From Telmatactis stephensoni (lineage: Eukaryota; Cnidaria; Anthozoa; Actiniaria; Isophelliidae): 64,000 bases of DNA. How positions within the stretch are numbered: the first letter of the stretch is position 1; the number at the start of each line of letters is the position of its first letter. Where the stretch lies: positions 1-64,000 of the forward strand of contig JALIZF010001869.1 of NCBI GenBank assembly GCA_029948255.1. Direction: 5' to 3'. The notes under the pieces were generated by a model. It did not search any database, had not been told where the DNA came from, and was given only the letters and a program-made list of their open reading frames with translations. Below, one piece after another: positions 1-54,866 of this stretch. The position numbers and the translations under genes are program-made.

Positions 1-325
1 CCAAAATCGACAAAAAGCAAAGGCTATAGCCCATGCAAAATGCGCAAAATGGCCCAAAATCGACAGAAAGCAAAGGCTGTAGCCCATGCAAAATGCGCAA
101 AAATGGCCCAAAATCGACAAAAAGCAAAGGCTATAGCCCATGCAAAATCGTCAAAAATGGCCCAAAATCGACAAAAAGCAAAGGCTATAGCCCATGCAAA
201 ATGGTCAAAAATGGCCCAAAATCGACAAAAAGCAAAGGCTATAGGCCATTGAAAATGCGCAAAAATGGCCCAAAATCGACAAAAAGCAAAGGCTATAGCC
301 CATGCAAAATCGTCAAAAAGCATGT
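1..325. repeat. 54-bp tandem satellite, about six copies
   Basis: A unit of about 54 bp recurs with the phrase AAAATCGAC at 3, 56, 110, 164, 218 and 272 (spacings 53, then 54 four times). Copies differ by a few bases. The array is cut by the window start, so its full length is unknown. Because the period is a multiple of three and the unit lacks stops in several frames, it creates long repetitive open frames on both strands that are not genes. Confidence 0.95.
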
Positions 326-1305
326 TTTGCAGTTTTGCGACGTTGATGATAAATATATAGACAACTCATTTTTAGAGTCGTGGGCGGCCTAAAGGCCTGG
401 CACGAGAAATAACGGTGATTTGTTTCAAGTAGTCCATATACCCCACTGGGAGTTGCACCCATTCCTCTTGGCCGTGACGAAGTGTGCTCTAATACACTAT
501 AGGGTTGTTGTTGGTGTTGAAGCTATCGAAAACCAAGACAAAATTGAGAAACAAAACAAGTAGACTTTATCTTTTAAAACACAGTCAGTCAGACAGTTAG
601 TCAATCAGTACGTCAGTACGTCCGTCCGTCCCTTGCTCGCTTGCTGGCTTGCTTGTTTGCTTGCTAGTTTGGATGGATGGATGAATGAAAAAAGCGCAAA
701 CATATAGGTGCAAATAACACCTGAAAAAAATCAAAACTTCATTAGAAAAAGCCAAAAAAAAAAAGTATTTGAAAAATAAAGACTTAAAAAGTTCGCCGCA
801 AAAAGAACACGAAAACAAAGTTTAAAAAAACTGGGCCTTTATCGTATCAAAAAGACCCGAAAATGTCGTTAAAAAAGTCTCCGAAAACAGCAGCAACAAC
901 AACAACAACAATAACAACAAGAAGAGGAACAACTACGACGACGACAACAAAAGCAAAAGCAAATTTAAATTTTGTTTTCTCTTCAGCGACGTCAGTCATA
1001 AACAAGGTACAAAACACTTCCAACACTCCCTGCAGTCAACAGACGCCCCTCGTGACACGCCCATATTTCCCATAGCGTTCTAGTTTTTCCTTTTCTCCAC
1101 TGAGGTGCACTTGATTTCGCAGGAACAAACACTTGTGCAGCATAAATATCAACAACATGAAAACAAGAAAGCAATTTGATTCACCAGAAGTAAAATATTC
1201 ATTTGTGTACAATGAACTTTCCTCATGACGGGCACCCAAACTTTTTTGTTTTCGAGAGCCATTATATAAAGCAATTCAGTGTTGAATCGAAGAAATATAC
1301 GTTTT

Positions 1306-1379
1306 ATACCCTGCTTGGCAGAGTTTTCTTTATTATCCCCTCTAAATAAAAAGGAGGAAAACGCTGCCAAGCAAGGTAT
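1306..1379. repeat. Short palindromic (hairpin) element
   Basis: Arms of about 24 bp (TACCCTGCTTGGCAGAG... and its inverse ...CTGCCAAGCAAGGTA) with three mismatches around a 25-base AT-rich loop. Probably the ends of a small MITE; no clear target duplication. Confidence 0.6.
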
Positions 1380-2271
1380 TTCTTTTTATATATAGTCCGT
1401 TCTTTTTATAGAGGTCTGTCCGTATTGCAGAAGTATTTAGTGTTGATTAAGCGTAAACTCCATTTGACTAAGAAATGTCCCCAAAATACTTCAACGACGT
1501 CTGCAACAATTGCAGATGCAGGTGTACATGTGCAATTTAAAATCAGAATTTGCTGGATATTCGTTGAGTCGACTACTATCTTCCTAATATGCATATTTTT
1601 CGCATGCGGAATCCTAATATAAAAGTGAGAAATAATGTCATTCATACATTCTCCCTTGTGTATTGAGGTAAAAGCAGAACATTTATCATGAACCTAAAAT
1701 AAACACAAACAATATAAGGTTATATCAGAAAACTTTGAGAATTACTAATTTTAAAAACATTAGAATTTCCAACGATCGAGAATTCAAACTGATGCAACCT
1801 TTGAGTAGAAAATTGTTTGTGCGAATGACTCCTTGTTTTCAAATAAAACAACTACAAGGCCTTACGGCTTGGAAAGCGAGAAAATTTCGATTATAAGTTC
1901 AGAATTTTCACTACCAAGTAGTGCCATGTGTATGGAAGGCGCTGCGAGATATTCAAGTCAAAATAATAGCTTTTTACTCTAAGTAAAAAAGTTCTAACTC
2001 AAACAGCATTTTACTTACCTTACTAGAGTCACGTGACTATAACATATGTATCACGTGATAGAAGGGTTTATCCAATAATATTTCACAGCAAAGCATTTAC
2101 ATAATCATAGCAAAACATTATCGATGAATGAATATTTAATTGAAAGGAACTGAAGTCAGTTTTCTACGTTATTTTTTTAAAAAAAATCCTTTTTTAAATG
2201 AGAAAACAAAAAGAAAGACAAAGAAAAAGAAAAAAGAAGAGAAAGAAGGAAAAAAAAAAAAAAAAAAATTC

Positions 2272-2350
2272 ATTCCATAGGCGACTCGAACCCGGATCAT
2301 CTGCTTCGACGTCCGACGTTTTCCACACTGCGCCATCGGATCACGTAATT
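2272..2350 (-). repeat. tRNA-like fragment (SINE head?)
   Basis: The minus strand has an A-box-like GATGGCGCAGTGTGG and a B-box-like GGGTTCGAGTC about 40 bases apart, then a run of T, as in Pol III genes. The cloverleaf stems do not pair properly, so it is a decayed tRNA or a tRNA-derived SINE. Confidence 0.4.
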
Positions 2351-2411
2351 TGCACAACAATAGACAATCCATTCACAAGATACACTAGGTTATTTTGTCT
2401 TCCAAATCCCT

Positions 2412-2690
2412 TAGTAGTCCAGTTAGTCTAGTGGTAAGGTGCAGTCATTTACGGCCTAGGATCCGACTGTTTCCTCCCTCTTTGACCGCGAAGCTGGCTG
2501 CGTTCTACCGATAGCGCGGAAGGGGCCGAAATCTTCTTCCTATACGTAACATGCGATGATTCAGCGATTTGTCTGGATGCATGGTCGATTTTTTCATTTT
2601 TCAGGTTTTGCATACAATTAGCTTACTAAATTCGTTTTTGTCGCGGGTTCGATTCTCGGAGCGGCCTCATATATTTTTTTTTTTTTTTTT
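2412..2690 (+). repeat. Second tRNA-like pair of boxes
   Basis: Plus-strand A-box-like AGTCTAGTGGTAAGGTGCAG at about 2426-2446 and a B-box-like GGGTTCGATTCTCGG at about 2645-2659, followed by a long T run. The boxes are about 200 bases apart, too far for a normal tRNA. Probably SINE remnants. Confidence 0.25.
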
Positions 2691-3345
2691 GGAAATGTTC
2701 TTTTTTAATTGATGTTCTATCTTTCTTTCTTTTCTTTTCTTATTTTTTTCAGTTTGTTTGATTAAATATAGGTTATATATATATTTTATATTTATAAAAT
2801 ATATATTATTTATTATATATATTTTTTATTTCTTATTTATTATACCTCAAAACTTGTTTATCACGAAAAATGATTTTTTTCTAAATTTCGAAATAAGATT
2901 CCTATTTGTTCGAAGTGAGATTTTATTCGTTTCCTGTAAAAAATTAAAAACATACAAATTCGTTAAAAACAACTTTATAAGTTATAACCAACCCGTGACC
3001 CAACCGTTTTCACACGTCCAGTAAAGTCTTTGGACATTTCTCAAAGCGCTCGCACTTTTCAATCGGTTATAATTATTTTTGTGTCAAAAAAGGCAAAAGT
3101 AATTTATTGTACTTCGAAAGCGCGTATGTAAAGGTTTTTTCAATACTTTTTTATCTAAACTCGCCCTAGTCCTCCCTCTGTCAAATGCTATTCTTACTTT
3201 AGCAAGCTGTAGCGCGCAGAGAAGCACGGAAATGTACTGTTTTTTAGTACTTTCTACCCATACAACCTTTCGGGCGAGGCGCGTGGTCTTTAGGTGTATC
3301 ACTTATGCATGGTCAAGGACAGCTGGTATTTTAATTTCCTTTTTT

Positions 3346-3351
3346 TTTATT
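3346..3351 (-). terminator. Candidate TRRAP polyadenylation signal
   Basis: The minus strand reads AATAAA here, about 270 bases past the TRRAP stop codon. Another AATAAA lies further out at about 3102. Chosen only by proximity; the true cleavage site is unknown. Confidence 0.4.
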
Positions 3352-3620
3352 ACAAACAGCTAGAAAATAAATATACATCCTTTTTCATAGTTTCAGTGAT
3401 CAATTTGTCGTGATCGAACTAAAATTATAACTACATTTATAAAAAGCTAATAAACTCACTATTCTGTGTGGTGATAGTCTGGAGTCAATTATAAATCTTG
3501 CTTCTTGTTGTTAAAGCATTTATAGGACTAAGGTCCGTACGAGTTTAATGAGTTCAGAGGTGTCTACTTGGCTCTTCAGTAGGGAGAAGACTAGAGGACA
3601 AAATTCCTGGTGCTGTAAGT

Positions 3621-46480
<42,860 letters not shown>

Positions 46481-47737
46481 TCTTAAAGCATTTGCCTACA
46501 AAAGGATATGTGACACTATTCTCAATAGTTCTACAGCGTATATTTTACATAATAATTTTCCATATAAAGTTCTAATGTTCAAGTCACCAGTATTGAACTT
46601 CACTGGTGAACTTTGAACCTACATAATTATACTTCCCATGCAAAATGTGAAAATTAATTAGAACCAAAAGTTTCTTCATTCAAGCATAAAAGAGTCTATT
46701 CATCCATGGAAGAGTCTATTTTCATGATCAAACAACAGAGCTTTTGTAGGCAGAGCACTGTCTTGCTTTTAAATACAACTCATTCTCAGTGGAAACCTTG
46801 ATTCTAATGAATCTCCATATTTGCACAAAGTACTTACCATGTAAATGTGGTTATTTACTGCCATTTTAGTATTTGACTTTACATGGTAATCACCCTGGTC
46901 CATTATTTTTATTGGATAATGGCCAACCTCTGACAAGGCAATTGGTTACAGATTGCTTACAGTCAATTCTGCAAGCGGCAGGGGTCCCTGGTAGTTAATC
47001 TAGTCACAGCTTCACACTGGGGCAGCTAAAGTGGGAATCCCTGATCACATGATTCAGCTATTGGGTTGTAGGAGAAGTGATGCTTACAAACAGTACCTCT
47101 CAGGAGCTAATCGTGTGACTAGTAAACTGGCATGATTGTGTAGGTCCTTTGTGTTGCCTCTGTTATCTGGTCAACTGGGAGGGTAGTGCCCTGTGGTGCT
47201 TGGAGATCAATATTGGGAGAATACCTAATTTAAAAGTCCAATGACATTCACCACAGGTCTTCTAACTCCAAGCCACTCGAACCCACTTCTCAAAAGTTAT
47301 GAAATAACTTTAATATTCATGAATGCAAAACTTTTCATTTATCATAACTATTCATTTATCGCGATTGATGTATCCTCAAAGTTAATAATTAACGTGAGCT
47401 CACCGTGCAACGATCACAGTTAATGCAAGAAGTTAGCCTAACAAAATTAAGCTCAACACCAAAATCTAATTCAATTCTTTCTGAGAGAGTAGCAAGAAAG
47501 TGCGAATTAGAAGATAAACAATTGTTAAAAAGCATCCCTAATTATCATCGCGCTTGGAAACTGCCCCATCAAATATCGTAAAAAGTCTATGATCCATGGC
47601 CCCATTTCAGCGTCCCTCAAGCCAATGAGACAAATCACTAAATTTTTTACTTAAATCGGTTTGATGTTGGGTAAAAATACCACCAAAAGGTGATGTATAT
47701 ATTCAAGTAGGTTTTAGAAAAGATTTCTTCCTCTTAC

Positions 47738-47825
47738 CAAAGCTTAGTGGCTTGTAAGGCAAACTTTAGTGAGCCACTGTCAACTCTTCATGGCAGCCGC
47801 CATCTTTGTTCGCGCCTTTTGTATT
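47738..47825 (-). other. TRRAP: TRRAP non-coding first exon with short upstream ORF
   Basis: On the minus strand this stretch contains AAGATGGCGGC, the YY1-type motif found at many animal transcription starts, and ends in a strong donor (CTTTG|GTAAGAG) at 47736-47737. The next acceptor in line is at 46496, in front of the exon that carries the TRRAP start. The exon itself is not open in a usable frame: the ATG in the motif starts an 8-codon upstream ORF (MAAAMKS-stop, 47780-47803). The 5' end is a guess; no TATA box is seen. Its role as 5' UTR follows from position, splice site and lack of alternative. Confidence 0.6.
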
Positions 47826-48161
47826 TAAAGACCTTCGAAAATGAAGGTCAAAACTGCGCAGGTCAAATAACACAGATAACCCATCAATAACATAAAAATT
47901 TTGGGGATTTGAATAATCGGAAATAAAATGAAACAACAAAGCCCAAGAAGAACGAATAATCTATCTGTGTATCATAAAGGTACACAAAATATCTCAAAGG
48001 CTTTTTGCTTCAGTTTATTTAGATAAACGATTTGTCATAAGCGATGTTTCCTGGGCTTCCTGTGTGATACTAACCGCTGGAATTTCAATCGCGGGTTCAA
48101 GCATGGTGGAATGCATGTGCGTTTTACAATCTCTAGAGTTCTTCGTGAAATTTGCTTAGAA
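47826..48161. promoter_or_regulatory. Divergent TRRAP/TEX10 promoter
   Basis: The starts of two oppositely oriented housekeeping genes are separated by only about 300-350 bp here. The surrounding DNA (about 47300-48300) keeps CpG dinucleotides, while the gene bodies on both sides are CpG-poor, as expected for an unmethylated promoter inside a methylated gene domain. No TATA box is obvious. TEX10 transcription probably starts shortly before 48162; an in-frame upstream ATG at 48111 exists but lacks homology support. Confidence 0.65.
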
Positions 48162-51100
48162 ATGGGGAAAAATAAAAGAAAGAAGAAGCAAAAGGAAGCT
48201 GACTTTAAGAAAGTCAAGCTGAAAGTTGGTAAAAAGCTTCCTAAAGGGACGAACGAGACACAGACGTCGTTTAAATCTCAGGGGATTGTGGTCCCATCAC
48301 AAGACTTGGTCAAAGAAGGACAACTCACTAATGTAAAGAAACAAGCTCTAAAGGTGAAGAAACTATTGGCTGGGTAACTAGCCAAATTGTAATTAATAAG
48401 TTGATGAATAAATTTTATTTGAAAGATCGTGATAACTGTAATTATAGTTTTTTGCTAACTTAATAAATGTAGATGTAGATCATGGTTTAAGCTCGGTTTC
48501 CATGCGATGGACTGAATCTCACCTGGTTTGAATGAGTTTTCATGCGAATACTTTGCAAAAGTTTCATAATAACTTATTGTACTCGGTCTTTCAGCATCTT
48601 CTGCAAACCAATTGTTCTTTGTTAGTTTCTTTCTATTTATATAAGCTTAAGTTTGATTCTTTTGTTTTTTTCTTTTGAATTAAATAAACTTTGACCATTA
48701 CCCGCAGAATTAGCCACTATACATGTACATGTAATAAAGACAGCTTCTGTAGATACTGCAATCCCTGAAATAATCATCCCACAGGAATACATTTTTTTGC
48801 AAAGCTCAAAAATTACATTATTCAAATGGGGTGGGTTTTTTTTTATAACTGATGTCTTGATATCATTTCAGGATTTGATCCCTCACCTCAATCATTACAA
48901 TGCAACAGTCAGGAAGGATGCACTTATTGGTTTAAGAATCCTGTTTCAGCAACATATCTCAGTGTTTCAAGATAATCTCAGCCTAGTGTTGACCTCTATA
49001 GCAGACAAGATGACAGACACTGACTCAGAAGTTCGCCATGCACTTATGCTACTACTATTGTTTATACTGCCTCATCTACCCAGCAACCAAGTTACACCAT
49101 TTCTTCCACTTCTTGTAGCCCATCTTAGTTCTGCAATGACACATATCTATGAAGATATACAACTAGAGTCTTTGGGTTTCCTGTCTCTTCTTCTAAAGCT
49201 TTACCCCAAGCAAATAACAGCAAGCTCAAAGCAACTGCTTGATAACTTTATTGGTTTGATATCGCAACATAGTGGAGGATCAACAAGTAGCAAAGGTTCA
49301 AAAGGAAGCACAAAGATTGCTATCAATCCCAAAGGAAAGCTAGCTTCTCCTAAAGCAAGACTAAAGATTTTGTCTCAGTTGTATGATTTTTTGAATTCAG
49401 CTTATGAAACAGACAGAACTGTGAACTTAGACTTTGATTTCAGTAATGACAAGCCTTGTATAGATTTAAACCAGATCAAGCACACTTTTATGCCAGTGTT
49501 TAGTGAGAGTGCAAGAGAGCCCAAATTTCAACTCTTTTCATTTCAAAGTCAAACACTTGGCCTCAAGAACTTGGAAGCAAGTTCTATAGGGCAACAAACA
49601 TCTGGAGATGTCAAGGAATTTCTTCAGAAAATTGTGCCTCTACTTTTAGAGTTTTGGGTGGAGTGCAGTCCATCTCAGCTGTCTACCTCACTTCCAGATA
49701 ATGCCTTGTCATCTGTCAACTTGTCAATTTTATCTACTATAATGAACATTTTGAAAGTTCTCTTATGTGCACTATTCCTTAAAGATGGCTCACATTTAGA
49801 CAAAAATGAGTTTGGATCATGTTACTTTAAAGATTTCAACACCCATTTTATGAGATTTTTCCCATTTCAAGAAAGTCTTCAACCAATAACTAAAAGCAAA
49901 TCTAAAACCCCAGAAGCAAGTGATAGTAGCACCACACTGATGCTCAATATTTCTGTGTGTGAAGTGATGTCCTTTTTTGTCAACATACCATTAAATTTCC
50001 CCAAGCAACTTGCTTCTATTCCATGGACGGCAGTAATAGATGAATTTATTGTTGACACATTGGAGCTTTCTTATAAGAACAGACTAAATTCTGAACAGTT
50101 AAGTGGGCTGTTGATATATGTGGAAAAAGTTGTACATCGAGGAATTCATGGAAACCAAAGTGAATCATGCACAAAACTTCTTTCTGCTCTTTACAAGTTG
50201 TATCAGTCAAGCCACTTGTTGTCATCCGTCAAGGTTGTGCTGCTCAAGTTTTTTGCCACTTTGTTTTTAAGAGACCACCAACTTGAAGAGAGGTACTGTA
50301 CTGTATGTGGTGTTTACTGGTTATGCAGTAAGTAAGATTTGGTTCACTCACTACACTTTCCATGACTGTGTTGTTACAAATAAATACTGTAATTACACAA
50401 AGCATACAATTGGAAAGTTTGGTGTTTGAATCATTAGATCTTACATAATGACGATGAGGAGTTCTTTTTGTCATGTGTGCAATATCAGCTTTGAGGATGG
50501 CATTTTCATGAACCACTGCCAGTTGCAAGTCTGTAGTATCCATTACACATTGGCTAATTTACAATCACAAAGAAAAGGTTTCTTATACAATGTATGTTTC
50601 ATTGCCTGTTGTGTTTTTGAAGACAGCACCCTACTTTAAGCTGGTGTTACAAGAGTCAATTTGCAATGATGATTTTTTGTGCAACACCAGTACAACTTGG
50701 GTTAAATTTATCATTTTGAGTTGCAAGTTTTACACTTCAAATCAAAAACTTGCAATGTGTTGCAAAAACAAAAATTGGACTAAAAATTGTTCTGTGTGGT
50801 ACATTACACTGCATCAACTTAGCATTCACTGTAATCACAGGAAAAAAGTCAATTCCCAACTTCAGGTTTCCCTGGGTCTAATTATAACTGGGAATCTGTT
50901 CTATTTTACTTGGGAAATCTGTAATATCCAAACTTGTAAAAATAGAACAGATTCCCAGGGATTCCCTGGTTAGACCCAGGGAAGCCCCATGTTTGATCCA
51001 AGCTGGGAAGTGGATTTTTTTCCTGTGAATGCCTGTAATATCATCTTGTTAAGAAAAATAATGTAATTCGATTCCAGGTCCCAGATTCCAGTACCCTGGC

Positions 51101-54100
51101 AATCTTTAATGAACCAATGGATTCACACACTCCCCAAACTGCTGGTGCAGTTAAAAACATCAAGTCTGGAAAACACCTCTATTGTCATCAAAGTGTTATC
51201 AACACTCTTGAAACGAAATCCTGATGCATTCGACAGGAATGAGATACAAAATTGGCTCACAACTTTTTTAGGTAATGTTAGGGACCTTAATTAAGCCCTA
51301 TCAAAGCAATGTACAATGTAGCTGTGCCAAGCTCAAGCATGTTCTTTTATTGCATACACTATTATTTTTGTGGTCGGACTTCTTGGTAGGGCAACAATTG
51401 GGACTTTCTCACTCTTTAAAATCTTGAAGAAGATGGCATGAATTAGAAAAACAATATGCCTACAATGTTTGCAATTGTAATTGCTATACACTGACAGCTT
51501 ACAGGTCCCTATTTTGTAAAAATATAATATATGTACAGTATACAATTTTGTAAATAATATAAAAAAATACAAAAAACGTTTTCTAGACATAACTCATGAA
51601 AAAAAAAATGCTTTTGCGTTAGCCTTAATGTGCTGTATGAAATATTACTCTGCTGATATATATATGATCATTTTCTCTTTCTGCATTATTACTAGATCCA
51701 GCAACTGGGCCATTTTGTAAACTAACAGCAGAGATTCAAAAATCTGTACTTGAGCTCATCTTCAGCCTTCCTGTAGTTTCTGTTAACTTGCTACAGACAA
51801 TGGCACTTTGTTGCCATCAGACTAATGTTCCAGTTGCTGTTGTGCAGTATCTTGTGCACATTCTACATTACAGGTACATGTATATCCCTAAATTATCATC
51901 ATCATCATCTGGTTGGCAAACAGGCAGGCAGACCATGTGTGGTAACTGCCCCCACAATCATCAACCTTTAGTAAAATCTGTTTTATTAATAAAAGTATTT
52001 ATGACATGTGCTTGGATTCTACAGTTGCTATTGCTGTCAAAATTATATGAAATGCATTGATTTTTCAGATCTTCTGCAAGTCATGGATTACTTGAGAGAA
52101 CTCCAGCCATCACCTTGTCTTCTTATCTCAGCTTTTTGTTTAGCATTGCAATAGGTAAAATATTCAACAACTGCTTCTTGTTACTGCTATGAAATGACTC
52201 ATGGACCACATCTTTAGGAAAGGGAGCAAAAGTAGGGCCTTTCTGATAGCTTATTCAAAGTCATCCAGAGTTAGTTCTTTGCTGTGACCACTTCATTGCT
52301 TTTTACAACCAGGCTACTCACAGAAGGAGCTGAATACTCTTCAGTCAGAGAGAGAAACACAAGTAAAGAGGTGCAATATTATTTTGGTAAAAAGTGGTTC
52401 TGAAATGAAGGACATTTGGCAGCGAAATCAGGATATTCAGAAGGTACTGCTTATACATATCAATTGTTCCTTCCTTCCTTCCTTCCTTCCTTCCTTCCTT
52501 CCTTCCTTCCTTCCTTCCTTCCTTCCTTCCAGTTTTCGCCATACATATTAATATGCATATTAATATGGACTGAAAAGCATGTACATTGTAAAAATACTTA
52601 TTGTTTATTCCATTTGTCTTATCTCAGGCTGTCTGTGTAATGTATTCACAACTGCAGAATCCCACAGATCTGTTGAGTCTAATGGAGCCTCCTATAGGAA
52701 AACTCTTGGTAAGATTTCTCCTGTTGACTACATATTACTGATAATTCCACTTTTTGATATTTTTACTTGATTAGGTTTGATTGATATTCATGTTATTTCA
52801 TCCAGGAGAACAGAACTTTGCCTGCCACTGTAGCTGATAGTATTTTGAAGCTCTATAAATGGTAATAATCAACTAGTACTAACTTTTAAAGCCAATCAAT
52901 CATGAATTTGTCTGATATTTGTATTTCTCTTGGGTTTCCTGTGGTTGTTTTTTATCAATGAACTTCCTGTGCTTTCCCACTTGCACAGATGGGATGGTCA
53001 ACAGAGGGATCCCAAAACTATAGAAAAGATAATCATTTCAAGTTACAATATTATTACACCCAATTTAAGATTCTTTGGAAGATAATCTTGTCTGCCAACT
53101 CTGTATTTTCATAGTACTTCTCAAGATTGTTATTTACTGAATGCTTATACATTTTCCTTTGCCAGCTATCTTCATTTGGCCAGTTCTCTTGAGACTGCCC
53201 CATGTCAAACTGGTTCATTTATTGAGAGTATGACAGAACTTTTGTTATCCTGTATTCTGTACTCTATCAAGGAAGATAGTACACCAGAACTGGATGACAT
53301 TAAGCAGTGCTTGTATGATGATGTGATGGAAGTCTTGAGAATGCGGCCTTTTATACTAGAGAAGCTTCTTTGTGTGTTATTGGAAAGAGCTACAGGTATG
53401 GTATCACCACCACCATCACTACCACTACCCCTGCTGCCACCACCTCCCCTCTCTAACACTCCCCCCCCCCTCCCCCACACACCAAAAACACCCCTGCCGC
53501 CGCCACCACCTCTCTCTACCACCACCCCCTACCACCAAACAGAGTATGAAGCCTTCCTTTGATAGACTTCTCTTGTTGCTTATCTCTTTTGTAGATCTCA
53601 AACACCAGACTACAGTAATCACAAGAAAGCTTCTACAATCCCTTTCACACTGTAATACACCATTCCTTTACTCTGTGTCCATTGCTGAGACTTTGAATGG
53701 TCTCATAGTAAGTAAACCTGTGTGGTCTTGGAATTTACATTGAGCTCAGCCAATATCTCATGCACAAGTTTCCAATTTCATTTGGAGAGTGCTTTTGGTC
53801 ACCTACGGTAGAACCCGCTATCTCGAACTCGGTTTCAAAAACCCCGGCAAGTCGATCACAAAACCAGTAGTTTGGGTTATATTTTCAGTCGACTACTACA
53901 TGTATATCAATTAAACTCCAACGCTGCTATCTCGAACTGGTTTTGGCTGTTTGGATTCCCTTGGAGCTTGAGATAGCGGGTTCTATCGTATTATTATAAA
54001 ATGCAATTGCCCTGGGAGTTCAAGATAGCGAGTTACCATGTATTTACTTTTCATATTTTCTTTTTAGGATAAGATTCGAGGGAGTGAATCAACCGGTCAA

Positions 54101-54172
54101 CGTATATCAGACCTAGAGTACCAGTATTCTCTCTACATGGTGGAATTTAACAGAAGAAATACAGAAAACTGA
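48162..54172 (+). CDS. TEX10: TEX10 / Ipi1-like Rix1-complex subunit (11 exons)
   Basis: Nucleolar HEAT/ARM-type protein of the Rix1 (PELP1-WDR18-TEX10-SENP3 in animals) complex, needed for ITS2 processing and late 60S ribosome assembly. Exons: 48162-48353, 48872-50292, 51078-51271, 51696-51873, 52069-52154, 52313-52386, 52628-52708, 52806-52861, 53166-53395, 53595-53707, 54068-54172. Together 2,730 nt, 909 residues plus TGA (human 929). The N-terminus is the basic, family-typical DFKKVKLKVGKKLPKGTNE. Exon 2 carries the Ipi1 domain: LIPHLNHYNATVRKDALIGL, then PFLPLLVAHLSSAMTHIYED. The rest is a helical repeat; it ends EYQYSLYMVEFNRRNTEN. Start at 48162 chosen because MGKNKRKKKQKEADFKK aligns with the human start. 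No frame break. AATAAA at 54206-54211. It diverges from TRRAP and likely shares its promoter. Confidence 0.95.
50836..51028. mobile_element. MITE family III, copy 1
   Basis: Ends CACAGGAAAAAAGTCAATTC and the inverse TTTTTTTCCTGTG; the inner arms hold AGGTTTCCCTGGGTCTA and its mirror. Inserted in TEX10 intron 2. A second copy lies at 54350-54495. Confidence 0.85.
52467..52530. repeat. (TTCC)n microsatellite
   Basis: Sixteen uninterrupted TTCC units in TEX10 intron 6. Confidence 0.95.
53400..53540. repeat. C-rich (CCA/CCCC) tract in TEX10 intron 9
   Basis: CCACCACCACC and C-run sequence directly after the donor of exon 9. It produces proline-rich read-through frames that are not part of the spliced gene. 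Confidence 0.85.
53806..53988. mobile_element. Tc1/mariner-type MITE, TA duplication
   Basis: Ends CGGTAGAACCCGCTATCTC and GAGATAGCGGGTTCTATCG, flanked by TA. In TEX10 intron 10. No transposase. Confidence 0.85.
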
Positions 54173-54205
54173 TTTGTACGTTCAAACAATACCCTAATGC
54201 ACATG

Positions 54206-54211
54206 AATAAA
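54206..54211 (+). terminator. TEX10: TEX10 polyadenylation signal
   Basis: Canonical AATAAA 34 bases after the TEX10 stop codon, followed by a GT/T-rich stretch (54245-54330) suitable as a downstream element. Confidence 0.7.
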
Positions 54212-54349
54212 AGACTCATATACTCAGCAGTCTCTTCGTTATAGCCTGGTTTGTTTGTTTGTTTGTTTGTGTGTGTGTTTGTTTGTTTACAAGTTTTTTG
54301 TTTTTAATAAGTTTGTTTTTTTTCTGTTGATTTTGTTCTACGCACTTAG

Positions 54350-54495
54350 CACAGGAAAAAGTGTCACTTCTCAGCTTGGGTCAAACGTTGGGCTTCCCTA
54401 GGTCTAGGTCTTTATTTCCCAAGTAAAGTAGAAATGATTCCCAGTTTAGACCCAGGGAAACCCCAAGTTGTGAATTGACATTGTTTTTCCATGTG
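54350..54495. mobile_element. MITE family III, copy 2
   Basis: Starts CACAGGAAAAAGTGTCACTT, contains GGGCTTCCCTAGGTCTAGG and the mirror TAGACCCAGGGAAACCCCAA, and ends near TTTTTCCATGTG. Same layout and sequence as 50836-51028. Lies just downstream of TEX10. Confidence 0.8.
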
Positions 54496-54866
54496 TAGAA
54501 CGTCCATTTCATCCAGCTTAGAGGCTCCAAATTGCGAATGCGCATGCCGTCGTACCACAGATTTGCATGAAATTGCACAAGTAAAATTTCCAAGAAAATG
54601 TCCCACATGAGGCAGAGGTGATCTTTTGCACTGACTTTTCCCGGTAGGACTTTGCCGACAGTTGAAAGTCCCGTATTATGCGTCTTGATCTTGGTAATGC
54701 CTTCCAGAAAGTATCATTCAAATTCCATCGTCATGAGAAGTGACCCTATAAGATAGTGTAAGAGTTGTAAATGTATGGATGCAGACATCAGGAAAACAAT
54801 ATTGGTGACAGCCGCACTAAATAGTGTGAGCATGATGTATTGTTTCCTAAATAACTATAACTAAAT

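Larger units (their letters stand above)
326..3345. other. 3' flank of TRRAP, no gene seen
   Basis: AT-rich DNA with simple repeats: degenerate tetranucleotide sequence 590-680, (AAC)-rich 880-950, polypurine/poly-A 2196-2268, poly-T 2670-2690 and an AT-only stretch 2760-2850. A short palindrome and two tRNA-like fragments are listed separately. Open frames are short and low-complexity; I see no splice-framed exon. Confidence 0.6.

Noticed and set aside
33..392. Long repetitive open frames at the window start on both strands
   Set aside because: They follow the 54-bp satellite whose period is a multiple of three; no start context, splice site or conserved domain.
48111..48161. Upstream in-frame ATG extending TEX10 by 17 residues
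   Set aside because: The extension has no similarity to TEX10, while the second ATG aligns with the known N-terminus.
53372..53743. Proline/histidine-rich frames after TEX10 exon 9
   Set aside because: They run into the C-rich intronic repeat past a strong donor; exon 10 joins in phase without them.
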